Source: Opitutus sp. GAS368 (GTDB lineage: Bacteria > Verrucomicrobiota > Verrucomicrobiia > Opitutales > Opitutaceae). From it: a stretch of DNA of 64,000 nt. Positions within the stretch are counted from its first letter, which is position 1; every line of letters starts with the position of its first letter. The notes under the pieces were generated by a model that saw only the letters and a program-made list of their open reading frames with translations, was not told the DNA's origin and made no database searches. The DNA lies in contig NZ_LT629735.1 in assembly GCF_900104925.1 (NCBI RefSeq), positions 1,582,291 through 1,646,290 on the forward strand, in the 5' to 3' direction. The position numbers and the translations under genes were made by a program. This document shows positions 52,961 to 61,364 of the stretch, piece after piece.

Positions 52961-54307
52961 ATGGATGCTTCCAAGAACAAGAGCCGTTTCCCGATGGTGA
53001 CCGCGCTGGTCGAGACCTTCGGCTTCAGCCCGGCCTGGGCGTTCGTCGTGGCCCTGGGCATCTCGAGTCTCTGCCTCCTGGCGCTGGCCTGGGTCGTCCA
53101 TTCCGCCCCGCCGCGCTCCCTCACGATCACCAGCGGTCCCGAGGGCAGCTCCTTCGCGCGCTACGCCGACGGCTACCAGAAGATCCTGGCCACCCACGGC
53201 GTGACGCTGAACATCCTGCCCTCGCAGGGTTCGTCGGAGAACCTGCGGCGGCTGCAGGCGCCCCGCCCGGGCGTCGACGTCGGCTTCGTGCAGGGCGGGC
53301 TGGCGAAGGACGCGAAGCTGGACAGCCTGGTGTCGCTGGGCAGCGTGGCCTACCAGCCGTTGCTGGTCTTCTACCGCAACGCAGCGCCGATCAGCCGCCT
53401 GGCCGAGCTGGCGGGCAAGCGCCTCGCGGTGGGCGCCCCGGGCAGCGGGACGCGCACGCTGGCGCTCGCCCTCCTCGAGGCCAACGGCATCACCGGCGAA
53501 CCGACGAAGTTTGACGACCTGGATGCGCAGGCCGCGGCGGCGGGCCTGCTCGAGGGAAAGATCGACGCGGTGTTCCTCATGGGCGACTCGGCCCCCATCC
53601 AGACCCTGCGCAACCTCGTGCAGTCGCCGGAGGTCCAGCTGTTCAACTTCGCCCAGGCCGACGCCTACCTCCGGCGCTTCCCCTCCCTGAACCGGATGGT
53701 GTTGCCCGAGGGCTCGTTCGACCTTGGCAAGGACCTGCCGGTGAAGGAGGTCGTGCTCGTCGGCCCCACCGTCGAGCTGGTGGCGCGGGACGACCTGAAC
53801 CCGGCGCTGTCCGACATTCTGCTCGAGACGGCGAAGGAGATCCACGGCAAGGCGGGCCTGCTGCAGAAGCGCGGCGAGTTTCCCGCGCCGCTCGAGCACG
53901 AGTTCCCGATCAGCGACGACGCGCGGGTCTACTACAAGTCGGGCATGGGGTTCTTCTACCGCCTCTCCAACTCGTTCTGGCTGTCGAGCATCCTCAACCG
54001 GGTCCTGGTCGCGCTCGTGCCGCTCGCCCTCGTGATCATCCCGGCCATCCGCATGCTCCCGGTCCTCTACCGCTGGAACATCTCGCTGCGGATCTACCGC
54101 TGCTACCGTCCGCTGCTGCGCCTCGAGCGCGATGCCACCGGGCCGCTGACCGCCGAACGCCGGGAGGATTTGCTGCGGCAGCTCGCGGAGATCGAGGCGG
54201 AGGTCAACCGCCTCAAGGTGCCGGCCTCGTTCGCCTCCCAGTTCTACGAGCTGCGCGGCCACCTGGTCTTCGTGCGCCAGCGGCTGGCGGCGGCGGCGCC
54301 CGCGTGA
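52961..54307 (+). CDS. TAXI-family TRAP-type solute receptor, membrane anchored
   Basis: Solute-binding protein of the TAXI family. N-terminal anchor (WAFVVALGISSLCLLALAWV), then the binding domain: LTITSGPEGSSFARYADGYQ, VTLNILPSQGSSENLRRL, VDVGFVQGG, LAVGAPGSGTRTLALALLEA and IDAVFLMGDS. A C-terminal membrane helix (ILNRVLVALVPLALVIIPAI) and a short coiled coil follow, a layout known in membrane-tethered TAXI proteins lacking TRAP permeases. No DctQM gene is adjacent. 448 aa. Confidence 0.88.
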   Translation: MDASKNKSRFPMVTALVETFGFSPAWAFVVALGISSLCLLALAWVVHSAPPRSLTITSGPEGSSFARYADGYQKILATHGVTLNILPSQGSSENLRRLQAPRPGVDVGFVQGGLAKDAKLDSLVSLGSVAYQPLLVFYRNAAPISRLAELAGKRLAVGAPGSGTRTLALALLEANGITGEPTKFDDLDAQAAAAGLLEGKIDAVFLMGDSAPIQTLRNLVQSPEVQLFNFAQADAYLRRFPSLNRMVLPEGSFDLGKDLPVKEVVLVGPTVELVARDDLNPALSDILLETAKEIHGKAGLLQKRGEFPAPLEHEFPISDDARVYYKSGMGFFYRLSNSFWLSSILNRVLVALVPLALVIIPAIRMLPVLYRWNISLRIYRCYRPLLRLERDATGPLTAERREDLLRQLAEIEAEVNRLKVPASFASQFYELRGHLVFVRQRLAAAAPA

Positions 54308-54506
54308 GGGCCGCGGCCGGCGGTAACCACCGCCGATATTGTTCATTGTTCAATTTCCATTATTCGTTGTTCACCTGCTCCCGAAATGAACATTGAACGA
54401 TGAAAAATACCGCCCGCGCCTTCTCTTCGCTGCGCTCAGGATGACAATCGTTACTCGATCCGGCCCTCGCTTGCCGGCCGTAGCCTTGGCGAAGGGTGGT
54501 CGCCGC
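54308..54506. repeat. Gap with mixed repeat fragments
   Basis: ATTGTTCATTGTTCAATTTC and GAACATTGAACGATGAA form a loose inverted repeat. TCTTCGCTGCGCTCAGGATG ACAAT is a half copy of the TGTCATTCTGA family. GCCGTAGCCTTGGCGAAGGG is a degenerate copy of the GCCTTGGCGAAGG palindrome. Confidence 0.55.
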
Positions 54507-54968
54507 TTACTCAATGCGCCCCTCATCAAACTCGATCAAATCCACCACGCTGATGATCTGGTCCACGCGGTCGGCGCAACCCATGTTGGTCAGCGCCTCC
54601 TTCAAAAATTCGCGGCCGGAGGGCGTCATGCCTTTTTGCACGTAGTCGCGGTTCCACCTGGCGGCGCGCACGTCGGCTGGAAACAGCGCCTTCAGCTTGC
54701 CGTCGATCTCGTCGTCGGTCGCCGACTCGAAGACGATCTTCTCCACCGCCGCCGGGTCGACGCCGAGGTGCAGGCAGAGGAAGCGGTCCATGCCGCGCTT
54801 GTAGTTCTTGGCGTAGCTGGGCGGCAGGGCGCCGTTGGCCTTCACGTATTTGGCCTTGGCGATGAAGCGCGGCAGATGCAGCAGCCCTGTCGCGGCGTGC
54901 GGCACGTAGGTCGGGGGCAGGCCGGTCAGCACTTCACCGGACGAGCCGGGGATGGGTTTCGAGGGCAT
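54507..54968 (-). CDS. DUF5069-family protein (second copy)
   Basis: 153 aa from MPSKPIP. It is a diverged paralogue of the protein at 30.1 kb: LPRFIAKAKYVKANGALPPS YAKNYKRGMDRFLCLHLGVD occupies the position of the FGRMLDKIRL / CCNFLRIHYD blocks, and VVDLIEFDEGRIE matches the C-terminal FDYLDFDEGRDP. Function unknown. Divergent from serA, about 100 bp apart. Confidence 0.75.
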   Translation of the reverse strand: MPSKPIPGSSGEVLTGLPPTYVPHAATGLLHLPRFIAKAKYVKANGALPPSYAKNYKRGMDRFLCLHLGVDPAAVEKIVFESATDDEIDGKLKALFPADVRAARWNRDYVQKGMTPSGREFLKEALTNMGCADRVDQIISVVDLIEFDEGRIE

Positions 54969-55069
54969 GACGGCGTCGAGGCGAACCCATTGGCACCCAA
55001 CTGGCAAGCCCGGGTGACGCACACGGGCCTTGCCGGACGCGGGTTTTATTGATGAATGTCCGCCCTCCG

Positions 55070-56305
55070 ATGCAAAAGCTCTCCTTCGACAAACGCCGCA
55101 TCAAGTTCCTCTTCCTCGAGGGCATCCACGCCAACGCCACCAGCGCGCTGACGGCCGACGGCTATGCGTCCGTCCGCAGCCTGCCCAAGTCCCTGACCGG
55201 CGACGCGCTCAAGACCGCGCTGAAGGACGTGCATTTCCTCGGCATCCGCTCGCGCACCGAGCTGACGGAGGAGATGCTGGCCGCCGCGCCCAAGCTCGCC
55301 GCCATCGGCTGTTTCTGCATCGGCACCAACCAGGTCGACCTCGCCGTGGCCGCGAAGCGCGGCATCCCGGTTTTCAACGCCCCCTACTCCAATACCCGCA
55401 GCGTCGCCGAACTTGTGCTCGGCGAAGCCATCATGTTGCTGCGCGGCATCCCGCAGAAGAGCGCCCTCGTTCACCGCGGCGGCTGGACCAAGAGCGCCGA
55501 GGGCAGCGTCGAGGTGCGCGGCAAGACGCTCGGCATCGTCGGTTACGGCCACATCGGCACCCAGCTCGGCATCCTCGCCGAGCACCTGGGCATGCGCGTG
55601 CTGTTCCATGATATTTCCGGCAAGCTCCCGCTCGGCAACGCCCGGCCCGTGGCCAAGCTCGCCACGCTGCTCGGCGAGAGCGACGTCGTCACGCTGCACG
55701 TGCCCGAGACCGCGCAGACGAAGAACATGATCGGCCGGGCCCAGTTCGCCGCCATGAAGAAGGGCGCGCACCTCATCAACGCCGCGCGTGGCACCGTCGT
55801 TGACATCGACGCCCTGGCCGACGCCCTCGAGCGCGGCCACCTCGGCGGCGCGGCCATCGACGTGTTCCCGGTCGAACCCAAGGGCAATGACGAGGAATTC
55901 CTGTCGCCGTTGCGGAAGTTCGACAACGTCATCCTCACGCCGCACATCGGCGGCTCCACGCTGGAGGCGCAGGCCAACATCGGCACCGAGGTCGCCGACA
56001 AGCTCATCCGCTACTCGAACAACGGCTCGACCGTGACGGCGGTGAATTTCCCCGAGGTCACCCTCCCCGAGCACGCCGGCACCGGCAAGAGCCGCCTGCT
56101 GCACATCCACCGCAACGTCCCCGGCGTGCTGGCGCACATCAACGAGCGCTTCAGCGAGCACAAGGTGAACATCTCCGCCCAATACCTGCAGACCAACGAG
56201 CACATCGGCTACTGCGTGATGGACGTGGACGCCGCCGCCAGCGAGATCGCGATCGACGAGCTGCAGAGCGTGCCCGGCACCATCCGCGCGCGGCTGCTGT
56301 ATTGA
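55070..56305 (+). CDS. serA: D-3-phosphoglycerate dehydrogenase
   Basis: First step of serine synthesis. E. coli-type layout of 411 aa: substrate domain, NAD domain with GKTLGIVGYGHIGTQLG, active site (Arg in LINAARGTVVDIDAL, Glu in FPVEPKG, His in LTPHIGGSTLEAQ), and a C-terminal ACT domain (NVPGVLAHINERFSEHKVNI) that in E. coli binds serine for feedback inhibition. I chose MQKLSFDKRRIKFLFLEGIH because it aligns with the E. coli N-terminus; two ATGs upstream are less likely. Confidence 0.95.
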   Translation: MQKLSFDKRRIKFLFLEGIHANATSALTADGYASVRSLPKSLTGDALKTALKDVHFLGIRSRTELTEEMLAAAPKLAAIGCFCIGTNQVDLAVAAKRGIPVFNAPYSNTRSVAELVLGEAIMLLRGIPQKSALVHRGGWTKSAEGSVEVRGKTLGIVGYGHIGTQLGILAEHLGMRVLFHDISGKLPLGNARPVAKLATLLGESDVVTLHVPETAQTKNMIGRAQFAAMKKGAHLINAARGTVVDIDALADALERGHLGGAAIDVFPVEPKGNDEEFLSPLRKFDNVILTPHIGGSTLEAQANIGTEVADKLIRYSNNGSTVTAVNFPEVTLPEHAGTGKSRLLHIHRNVPGVLAHINERFSEHKVNISAQYLQTNEHIGYCVMDVDAAASEIAIDELQSVPGTIRARLLY

Positions 56306-56378
56306 GGAATTCCGCGGGCGGGGTCGCCCGCGCCCCATTTACTGGAGCCACGGCGACCTCGCCGTGGATGGTTCGCAC

Positions 56379-56438
56379 TGTAGGGTCGGCGCTTGCGCCG
56401 ACCTCCCTCACGAGGTCGCCGCAAGCAGCGACCCTACA
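56379..56438. repeat. REP-type inverted pair, TGTAGGGTCGG family
   Basis: TGTAGGGTCGGCGCTTGCGC on the left faces GCAAGCAGCGACCCTACA on the right. Same end motif as other REP pairs with a third core sequence. Confidence 0.65.
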
Positions 56439-56442
56439 AAAA

Positions 56443-56463
56443 GGCCCGCCAAAAAGGCGGGCC
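56443..56463 (-). terminator. Terminator for the glutaredoxin-like gene
   Basis: GGCCCGCC and GGCGGGCC form an 8-bp stem. Read on the minus strand it is followed by TTTTTGTAG, so it would end the minus-strand transcript. Confidence 0.7.
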
Positions 56464-56492
56464 GGAAAAATCATTCCTTCGTCGGCTTGCGC

Positions 56493-56828
56493 TCAGAAGA
56501 AGCGGACCGGTTTCGCGGCCATCTTCTCGTGCTCCTCGGCGGAGCAGCCGGCGTTGAGGGCGACGTTCACCGGGGCGGCGTTGGCCTGCACGAGGTTGTT
56601 GGCCAGCATGTAATTCTCGACCTCCTCGCCGGAAATGTCGGCCAGCATCACGCCGTCGATCTCGACGCAGGGCGACAGGGGCTGCCCGGACTTGCGCACC
56701 ATCTCCTCGTAGTTGGCGCGGTTGTTGATGATGTCGATGTCCTCAAACGCGAGGTTGTGCTTGCGCATGATGGCGCGAACGCCGTTGGACCAGCCGCAAG
56801 AGGGTTTGAGATAGGCTTTGATTTTCAT
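56493..56828 (-). CDS. Glutaredoxin-like protein with CGWS motif
   Basis: Thioredoxin-fold protein of 111 aa. The active site KPSCGWSNGVRAIMRKH has one redox cysteine (C11) and a serine in the second position, as in monothiol enzymes. The cis-proline is in GQPLSPCVEIDGVML. A short C-terminal tail adds another cysteine (ALNAGCSAEEHE). It may handle glutathione mixed disulphides, but a canonical CGFS Fe-S glutaredoxin it is not. Start is ATG before KIKAYLK. Confidence 0.83.
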   Translation of the reverse strand: MKIKAYLKPSCGWSNGVRAIMRKHNLAFEDIDIINNRANYEEMVRKSGQPLSPCVEIDGVMLADISGEEVENYMLANNLVQANAAPVNVALNAGCSAEEHEKMAAKPVRFF

Positions 56829-56923
56829 GGTGTGGTGCAGGAAGTGTGTGGACGGCACAACTTATGCGGCACCCTTTCTTCTTCAACTTAAACTTTCGCC
56901 CCGCATAGTCCCTTTCCCCGTCC

Positions 56924-57937
56924 GTGTCCGCCTCCTTTCCCATCCTTTCCGCCGTCCAGGCCTCGGAGTTCGCCCGCCTGGGCCTGACCAACATCCGCCG
57001 GGAGTATCCGCACTACCTGCAGCACATGCTGAACGGCCCCGCGGACGCCCGCCCGCCGCGCGAGCTGCACCCGGCCTTCTACGGCAGCTACGACTGGCAC
57101 TCGTGCGTCCACCAGCACTGGATGCTGGTGCGCCTGTCGCTGATGTTCCCCAACCTCCCCGAGCGCGCCGAGATCAGCCGCGTGCTGCACGAGCACCTGA
57201 CGGCCGAGAACATGCTCGCCGAGGCGGCGTATTTCCAGGCGCCGGGCCGCGAATTCTTCGAACGGCCCTACGGCTGGGCGTGGCTGCTCAAGCTGGCGCA
57301 GGAGGTCCGCGCCTATGATGCGCAGCTCGAGGTCAACATGGCGCCACTGGTCTCGTATATCCGCACCGGCTTCATGCGCTACCTGCGCGCGCTGACCACG
57401 CCGGTGCGCAACGGCATCCACGGCAACACCGCGGTGGCTGTCGCGCTCGTGCTCGGCCACGCCCGCGCGCACGACGACCAGGAGCTGAAGCTTTTCTGCA
57501 CGTCGCGGGCCGCCTACTGGTTCGGCCACGACAAGGATTATCCGGGCCATTACGAGCCCTCCGGCGAGGATTTCTATTCCCCCTGTCTCGTGGAGGCCGG
57601 GCTGATGGCGCGCATCCTGCCCCGCGAGCAGTTTTTGCGCTGGTTCGACCTGTTCCTGCCGCGCCTCGCGCAGGGCCAGCCGGCCAACCTGCTCAAGCCC
57701 GCCAAGATCAGCGATCCGACCGACCCGAAGATCGCCCACCTGATCGGCCTCAACCTCAACAAGGGCTGGGTGTGGCGCCGGCTGGCGGGCCTGCTTGACG
57801 CCGAGGACCCGCGGCGCACGCTGGCCATCGAGGCCGGCGCGGCGCACTACGCCGCCGCCCTGCCCCTGCTCGACGCCCAGGACTTCAACCGCTCGCACTG
57901 GCTGCCGTCGTTCGCGGTGTATACGATGACGGAATAA
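56924..57937 (+). CDS. DUF2891-family protein
   Basis: 337 aa, mostly alpha-helical, matching the DUF2891 family of unknown function. Blocks: HPAFYGSYDWHSCVHQHWML, PYGWAWLLKLAQEVRAY, NGIHGNTAVAVALVLGHARA, GHYEPSGEDFYSPCLVEAGL MARIL and FNRSHWLPSFAVYTMT. The paired helices and conserved His/Trp residues are reminiscent of an (alpha/alpha)6 barrel. It starts at a GTG, with no ATG near. Divergent from the glutaredoxin-like gene. Confidence 0.85.
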   Translation: MSASFPILSAVQASEFARLGLTNIRREYPHYLQHMLNGPADARPPRELHPAFYGSYDWHSCVHQHWMLVRLSLMFPNLPERAEISRVLHEHLTAENMLAEAAYFQAPGREFFERPYGWAWLLKLAQEVRAYDAQLEVNMAPLVSYIRTGFMRYLRALTTPVRNGIHGNTAVAVALVLGHARAHDDQELKLFCTSRAAYWFGHDKDYPGHYEPSGEDFYSPCLVEAGLMARILPREQFLRWFDLFLPRLAQGQPANLLKPAKISDPTDPKIAHLIGLNLNKGWVWRRLAGLLDAEDPRRTLAIEAGAAHYAAALPLLDAQDFNRSHWLPSFAVYTMTE

Positions 57938-58018
57938 TGTAGGGCGGGATCACCGCATCCCGCCACGCAGGTTATATCACATACGAACGAAGGCGGGATG
58001 CGGTGATCCCGCCCTACA
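57938..58018. repeat. REP-type inverted pair, GGGCGGGATCACC family
   Basis: TGTAGGGCGGGATCACCGCA faces TGCGGTGATCCCGCCCTACA around a ~40-bp centre. It begins at the stop codon of the DUF2891 gene. Confidence 0.8.
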
Positions 58019-58085
58019 GATCATGCCGAGCGGCCGGGTAAATTTGTTCTAGCGGCCGGACGGCGGCTGCACAGCATTCCGGTTC

Positions 58086-58439
58086 ATGAACACGATCCTG
58101 CTGCTCGCCGTTTCCAACGTTTTCATGACCTACGCCTGGTATGGGCACCTGAAGTATCTTCACGACAAGCCGCTGTGGGTCGCCATTCTCGCCTCCTGGG
58201 GCATCGCCTTCTTCGAATACTGCCTGATGGTGCCGGCCAACCGCCTCGGCTACGGCGCATGGAGCGGCTACCAGCTGAAGATCATGCAGGAGGCCATCAC
58301 GCTGGTGGTGTTCGTCGGTTTCGCGTGGCTGGTGCTGGGCGAAAAACTGAAGTGGAACTACGCCGTGAGCCTCGCGTTCATCGGGCTGGCGGTGTTTTTC
58401 GCCTTCGGTTTCAACAAGGCGGCCGCGCCGGGTGCCTGA
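58086..58439 (+). CDS. DUF486 small DMT-type membrane protein
   Basis: A 117-residue protein with four helices of the DUF486 family, distantly related to drug/metabolite transporters. Conserved: FMTYAWYGHLKY, SWGIAFFEYCLMVPANRLGY, then WSGYQLKIMQEAITLVVFVG and NYAVSLAFIGLAVFFAF. Normal length. It lies directly upstream of recA, with a 137-bp gap. Confidence 0.9.
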   Translation: MNTILLLAVSNVFMTYAWYGHLKYLHDKPLWVAILASWGIAFFEYCLMVPANRLGYGAWSGYQLKIMQEAITLVVFVGFAWLVLGEKLKWNYAVSLAFIGLAVFFAFGFNKAAAPGA

Positions 58440-58514
58440 GAAATTCGCCGCCCTATTTTAGGCCGTTTTTCGGCCACTCCGCGCTTGCCGGGTGCGAACG
58501 CGGGCGAAAGGCTC

Positions 58515-58532
58515 CTGACATACTGTTGTCAG
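58515..58532. promoter_or_regulatory. Putative operator upstream of recA
   Basis: CTGACA-TACTGT-TGTCAG with perfect 6-bp inverted arms, 44 bp before the recA start. The arms, spacing and the CTGT part of the centre match the site before the DNA glycosylase gene at 27.12 kb. It is not the E. coli, B. subtilis or alphaproteobacterial LexA box. Confidence 0.6.
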
Positions 58533-58576
58533 TCCCATCCGCTAGGATGCTGTTTTAACCCCTCATACACGATCCC

Positions 58577-59653
58577 ATGTCCAAAGCCACCAAGTCCGAC
58601 TCGCGCGTCGCTCCCGCCGAGAAGTCCTCCAATCCCGCCCGCGAGAAAAACATCGAGCTCGCCGTCTCTTCGATCACGAAGCAGTTCGGCGAGGGCTCGA
58701 TCATGCGCCTCGGCAGCAACACCAAGATGAAGGTCGAGACCCTCTCGACCGGCTCCCTGGCCATCGACCTCGCCCTCGGCGTCGGCGGCCTGCCCAAGGG
58801 CCGCATCGTCGAGATCTACGGCCCGGAGTCGTCCGGCAAGACCACCTTCTGCCTGAGCGTCATCGCCGAGGCCCAGCGCAAGGGCGGCCTCGCCGCCTTC
58901 ATCGACGTCGAACATGCCCTCGACCCGAAATACGCCAAGGTTGTGGGTGTCAGCCTCGACGACCTCCTGGTCTCCCAGCCCGATTCCGGCGAGGACGCGC
59001 TCAACATCATGGAGACGCTCATCCGCTCCAACAGCATCGACATCATCGTCCTCGATTCCGTCGCCGCCCTCATCACCAAGGCCGAGCTCGACGGCCAGAT
59101 GGGCGACATGACCATGGGCAGCCAGGCCCGCCTCATGTCCCAGGCCATGCGCCGCCTCACCTCCGTCGTCAGCAAGACGAACTGCGTGTGCATTTTCACC
59201 AACCAGATCCGCGAGAAGATCGGCGTGATGTTCGGCAACCCCGAGACCACCTCCGGCGGCCGCGCGTTGAAGTTCTTCTCCTCGATCCGCATCGACATCC
59301 GGCGCAAGGACCAGCTCAAGACGCCCGACGGCAAGGTCATCGGCAACCGCACCAAGATCAAGGTCGTGAAGAACAAGGTCGCCCCGCCGTTCACCGAGGT
59401 GGAATTCGACATCATGTATGACGAGGGCATCTCGACGAGCGGCTCGCTCATCGACCTCGGCCTCGACCACAAGGTGCTCGAGAAGAAGGGCGCGTGGATC
59501 GCCTTCAACGGCGAGCTCGTCGGCCAGGGCCGCGAGGCTGCCAAGGAGGCCTTCCGCACGAACGCCGCCCTCGCCGCCAAGGTGACGGCCGCCATCCTCG
59601 AGAAGGTCAGCGTCAAGGGCGGCGAATCCATCACCGCCGAGACGGAAGACTGA
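58577..59653 (+). CDS. recA: Recombinase RecA
   Basis: Strand-exchange ATPase and co-protease for LexA-type self-cleavage. Walker A is GPESSGKTT (82-90), Walker [13 protein letters not shown], then [14 protein letters not shown] and the loop [19 protein letters not shown]. The C-terminal tail is moderately acidic (ESITAETED). 358 aa, normal. A palindromic candidate operator precedes it and an intrinsic terminator follows, so it is monocistronic. Confidence 0.98.
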   Translation: MSKATKSDSRVAPAEKSSNPAREKNIELAVSSITKQFGEGSIMRLGSNTKMKVETLSTGSLAIDLALGVGGLPKGRIVEIYGPESSGKTTFCLSVIAEAQRKGGLAAFIDVEHALDPKYAKVVGVSLDDLLVSQPDSGEDALNIMETLIRSNSIDIIVLDSVAALITKAELDGQMGDMTMGSQARLMSQAMRRLTSVVSKTNCVCIFTNQIREKIGVMFGNPETTSGGRALKFFSSIRIDIRRKDQLKTPDGKVIGNRTKIKVVKNKVAPPFTEVEFDIMYDEGISTSGSLIDLGLDHKVLEKKGAWIAFNGELVGQGREAAKEAFRTNAALAAKVTAAILEKVSVKGGESITAETED

Positions 59654-59675
59654 GGCGTCCCGACTCCCCTTTTCA

Positions 59676-59703
59676 AACCGCAGCACCCGCTGCGGTTTTT
59701 TTG
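59676..59703 (+). terminator. Terminator after recA
   Basis: AACCGCAG / CTGCGGTT stem with a 6-nt loop and a T7 tail, 23 bp after the recA stop. Confidence 0.88.
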
Positions 59704-59710
59704 CGTCCTG

Positions 59711-59791
59711 TGTAGGGCGGGATCACCGTATCCCGCCTTCGTTCGAAACGGATATCATGTTCGAGGTGGGGTGCGGTGACCCCGCCCTACA
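59711..59791. repeat. REP-type inverted pair, GGGCGGGATCACC family
   Basis: TGTAGGGCGGGATCACCGTA and GGTGCGGTGACCCCGCCCTA CA are the arms, with TTCGAAACGGATATCATGTT CGA in the centre. It is closest to the element at 27.8 kb. Confidence 0.8.
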
Positions 59792-59869
59792 ATGTCAAAG
59801 CAAGACCGCGCCGTCCTCGCGCGGCCTTGCCAAATCGGAGCGGAACCCAATCCTGCCGGAGCCGTCCCA

Positions 59870-60649
59870 ATGAGACCCGCCATGCACCCCACCCCGCGCC
59901 TGCTGCTGTCCCTGCTCTGCGCGAGTTTCGTCCCGCTGCTTGCCGCGAAGAAGGCTGCCGAACCCGCCGACGCCCCGCCCCAGCTGATTTCCACCACGGG
60001 TGGCGGGCCGAAATGGAAAAACGTCCCCGAACTGCTGGTGTTCGCCGCGAAGGGCGACCCAGCGGCATGCCTCGAGCTCGGTGACCGCAGCCTTGAGGGC
60101 GACGGTGTGCCGCGCGACGTGACCAAGGCCGCCGCGCTCTACGAACAAGCCGCCAAGGCCGGCGCAGCCGACGGCTGGTTCCGGCTCGGGAAAATCTATC
60201 ACGACGGACTGCTTGATGCGCCGGACTACGGCCGGGCGCTGGAATATTTCACCACGGCAGCCAAGGCGGGCGTGGTCGAGGCGCAGCACAACATCGGCGC
60301 CATGCTCGTCAGCGCCCGCGGCGTGAAGCGCGACTACATCGAAGGCCTCGCCTGGTTGATCGTCGCCAAGCAGGCCGGAGCTCCGTCTGACGCCGAAACC
60401 CAGGTGCGCAACCGGATCGCGCGCCGCCCCGCCGATATCGCGGCCGCCGAGGCGCGCGCGGCTGAGATAGTCGGCGACCTGCCCAATGCCGTCGTGCACG
60501 CGACGTTGCTCAACAAGCCGATCGCACCCGTCGCTCCTCAGGCGGAGAAGCCGGCGCTCGCGGCGCCCAAGCCAGACCCAGTGGCTTCGCCCAAGATCGC
60601 GGTGCCGATGACGCCCACCCTGCAGGGCGTGACTCCCGGCAAGCCGTAG
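59870..60649 (+). CDS. Exported Sel1-repeat (TPR-like) protein
   Basis: About 259 aa. Signal peptide LLLSLLCASFVPLLAAK. Three Sel1-like repeats follow, for example CLELGDRSLEGDGVPRDVTK AAALYEQAA, then WFRLGKIYHDGLLDAPDYGR and AQHNIGAMLVSARGVKRDYI. The C-terminal ~50 residues are Pro/Ala-rich. Such proteins act as protein-binding scaffolds; the partner is unknown. Start: ATG before RPAMHP or four codons on; a longer frame into the REP element is rejected. Confidence 0.82.
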   Translation: MRPAMHPTPRLLLSLLCASFVPLLAAKKAAEPADAPPQLISTTGGGPKWKNVPELLVFAAKGDPAACLELGDRSLEGDGVPRDVTKAAALYEQAAKAGAADGWFRLGKIYHDGLLDAPDYGRALEYFTTAAKAGVVEAQHNIGAMLVSARGVKRDYIEGLAWLIVAKQAGAPSDAETQVRNRIARRPADIAAAEARAAEIVGDLPNAVVHATLLNKPIAPVAPQAEKPALAAPKPDPVASPKIAVPMTPTLQGVTPGKP

Positions 60650-60667
60650 CGTTCTGTCACGTTTTTT

Positions 60668-60745
60668 TGTAGGAGCCTGCTTGCAGGCGATCAGGACGTG
60701 CAGCGTTTGAGACCAGTTCGAATCGCCTGCAAGCAGGCTCCTACA
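60668..60745. repeat. REP-type inverted pair, GGAGCCTGCTTGC family
   Basis: TGTAGGAGCCTGCTTGCAGG and CCTGCAAGCAGGCTCCTACA in inverted orientation around a ~38-bp centre. Same unit as at 9.7 kb. It lies between convergent genes and overlaps the last codons of the DUF3052 gene. Confidence 0.8.
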
Positions 60746-61241
60746 GGGACCACCCCTTGCGCCGGTCCTTCGGGATCACGAGCTTCAGCGCGGTGTGCGT
60801 CGCGGAAAAACCGCAGACCTTGTTGTCCACGAGTCCGGCGGCCCGCGCGGCTTTCATCACATCCGTGTCCTTGATCGTGGCCGCCTTGCCCTTGAGTGAA
60901 ACGACCCAGATCGCCCCCGCGGGCTGCAGGTGCGTCTTCAGCGATTTCAATTCCGCCAGTTCCGCGGCGCTGTCGGCGGCGTAGAAGATGAAATCCAATG
61001 CGGCGCCTGATTTCCGGGGCGGCGGTGCGCCGAGGCGCTCTTGCGCCTGCGCGAGAAATTCCAGGTCGGTCACGCCCAACACGGCGATGCGCGAATCCGG
61101 TTTCACGCCCAGTTTGTCGATCAGGCTTTTCGGATAACGGATTTTCAACGCCCATTTCTCCGCCGTGGCCCGGTCGGCCAGGCCGAGTGTCGCGAAACCG
61201 CCGGTGTGCGTGATCTTCAGCGCCCCATCCGCAGCGAACAT
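60741..61241 (-). CDS. DUF3052-like protein
   Basis: About 166 aa, related to DUF3052. Family-like region: WALKIRYPKSLIDKLGVKPD SRIAVLG, then DFIFYAADSAAELAELKSLK and GAIWVVSLKGKAA, ending VIPKDRRKGWSL. The fold is probably a small alpha/beta protein. The start is unclear: MFAADGALK is used here, an ATG 33 bp upstream (MFASSHG) is also open. Its upstream end abuts mnmE on the other strand. Function unknown. Confidence 0.72.
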   Translation of the reverse strand: MFAADGALKITHTGGFATLGLADRATAEKWALKIRYPKSLIDKLGVKPDSRIAVLGVTDLEFLAQAQERLGAPPPRKSGAALDFIFYAADSAAELAELKSLKTHLQPAGAIWVVSLKGKAATIKDTDVMKAARAAGLVDNKVCGFSATHTALKLVIPKDRRKGWSL

Positions 61242-61364
61242 CTGGCTTCGAGTCCCATGGGAAGAAGCAAACACGGACGCCGGCGCGGCGCACGGTGAAA
61301 GTGATGCGCCGCCCCGGTGCTTTTCGCTTTTGCCTTAAGGGCGGGGTTCGTTTGCGTGAAGCGG

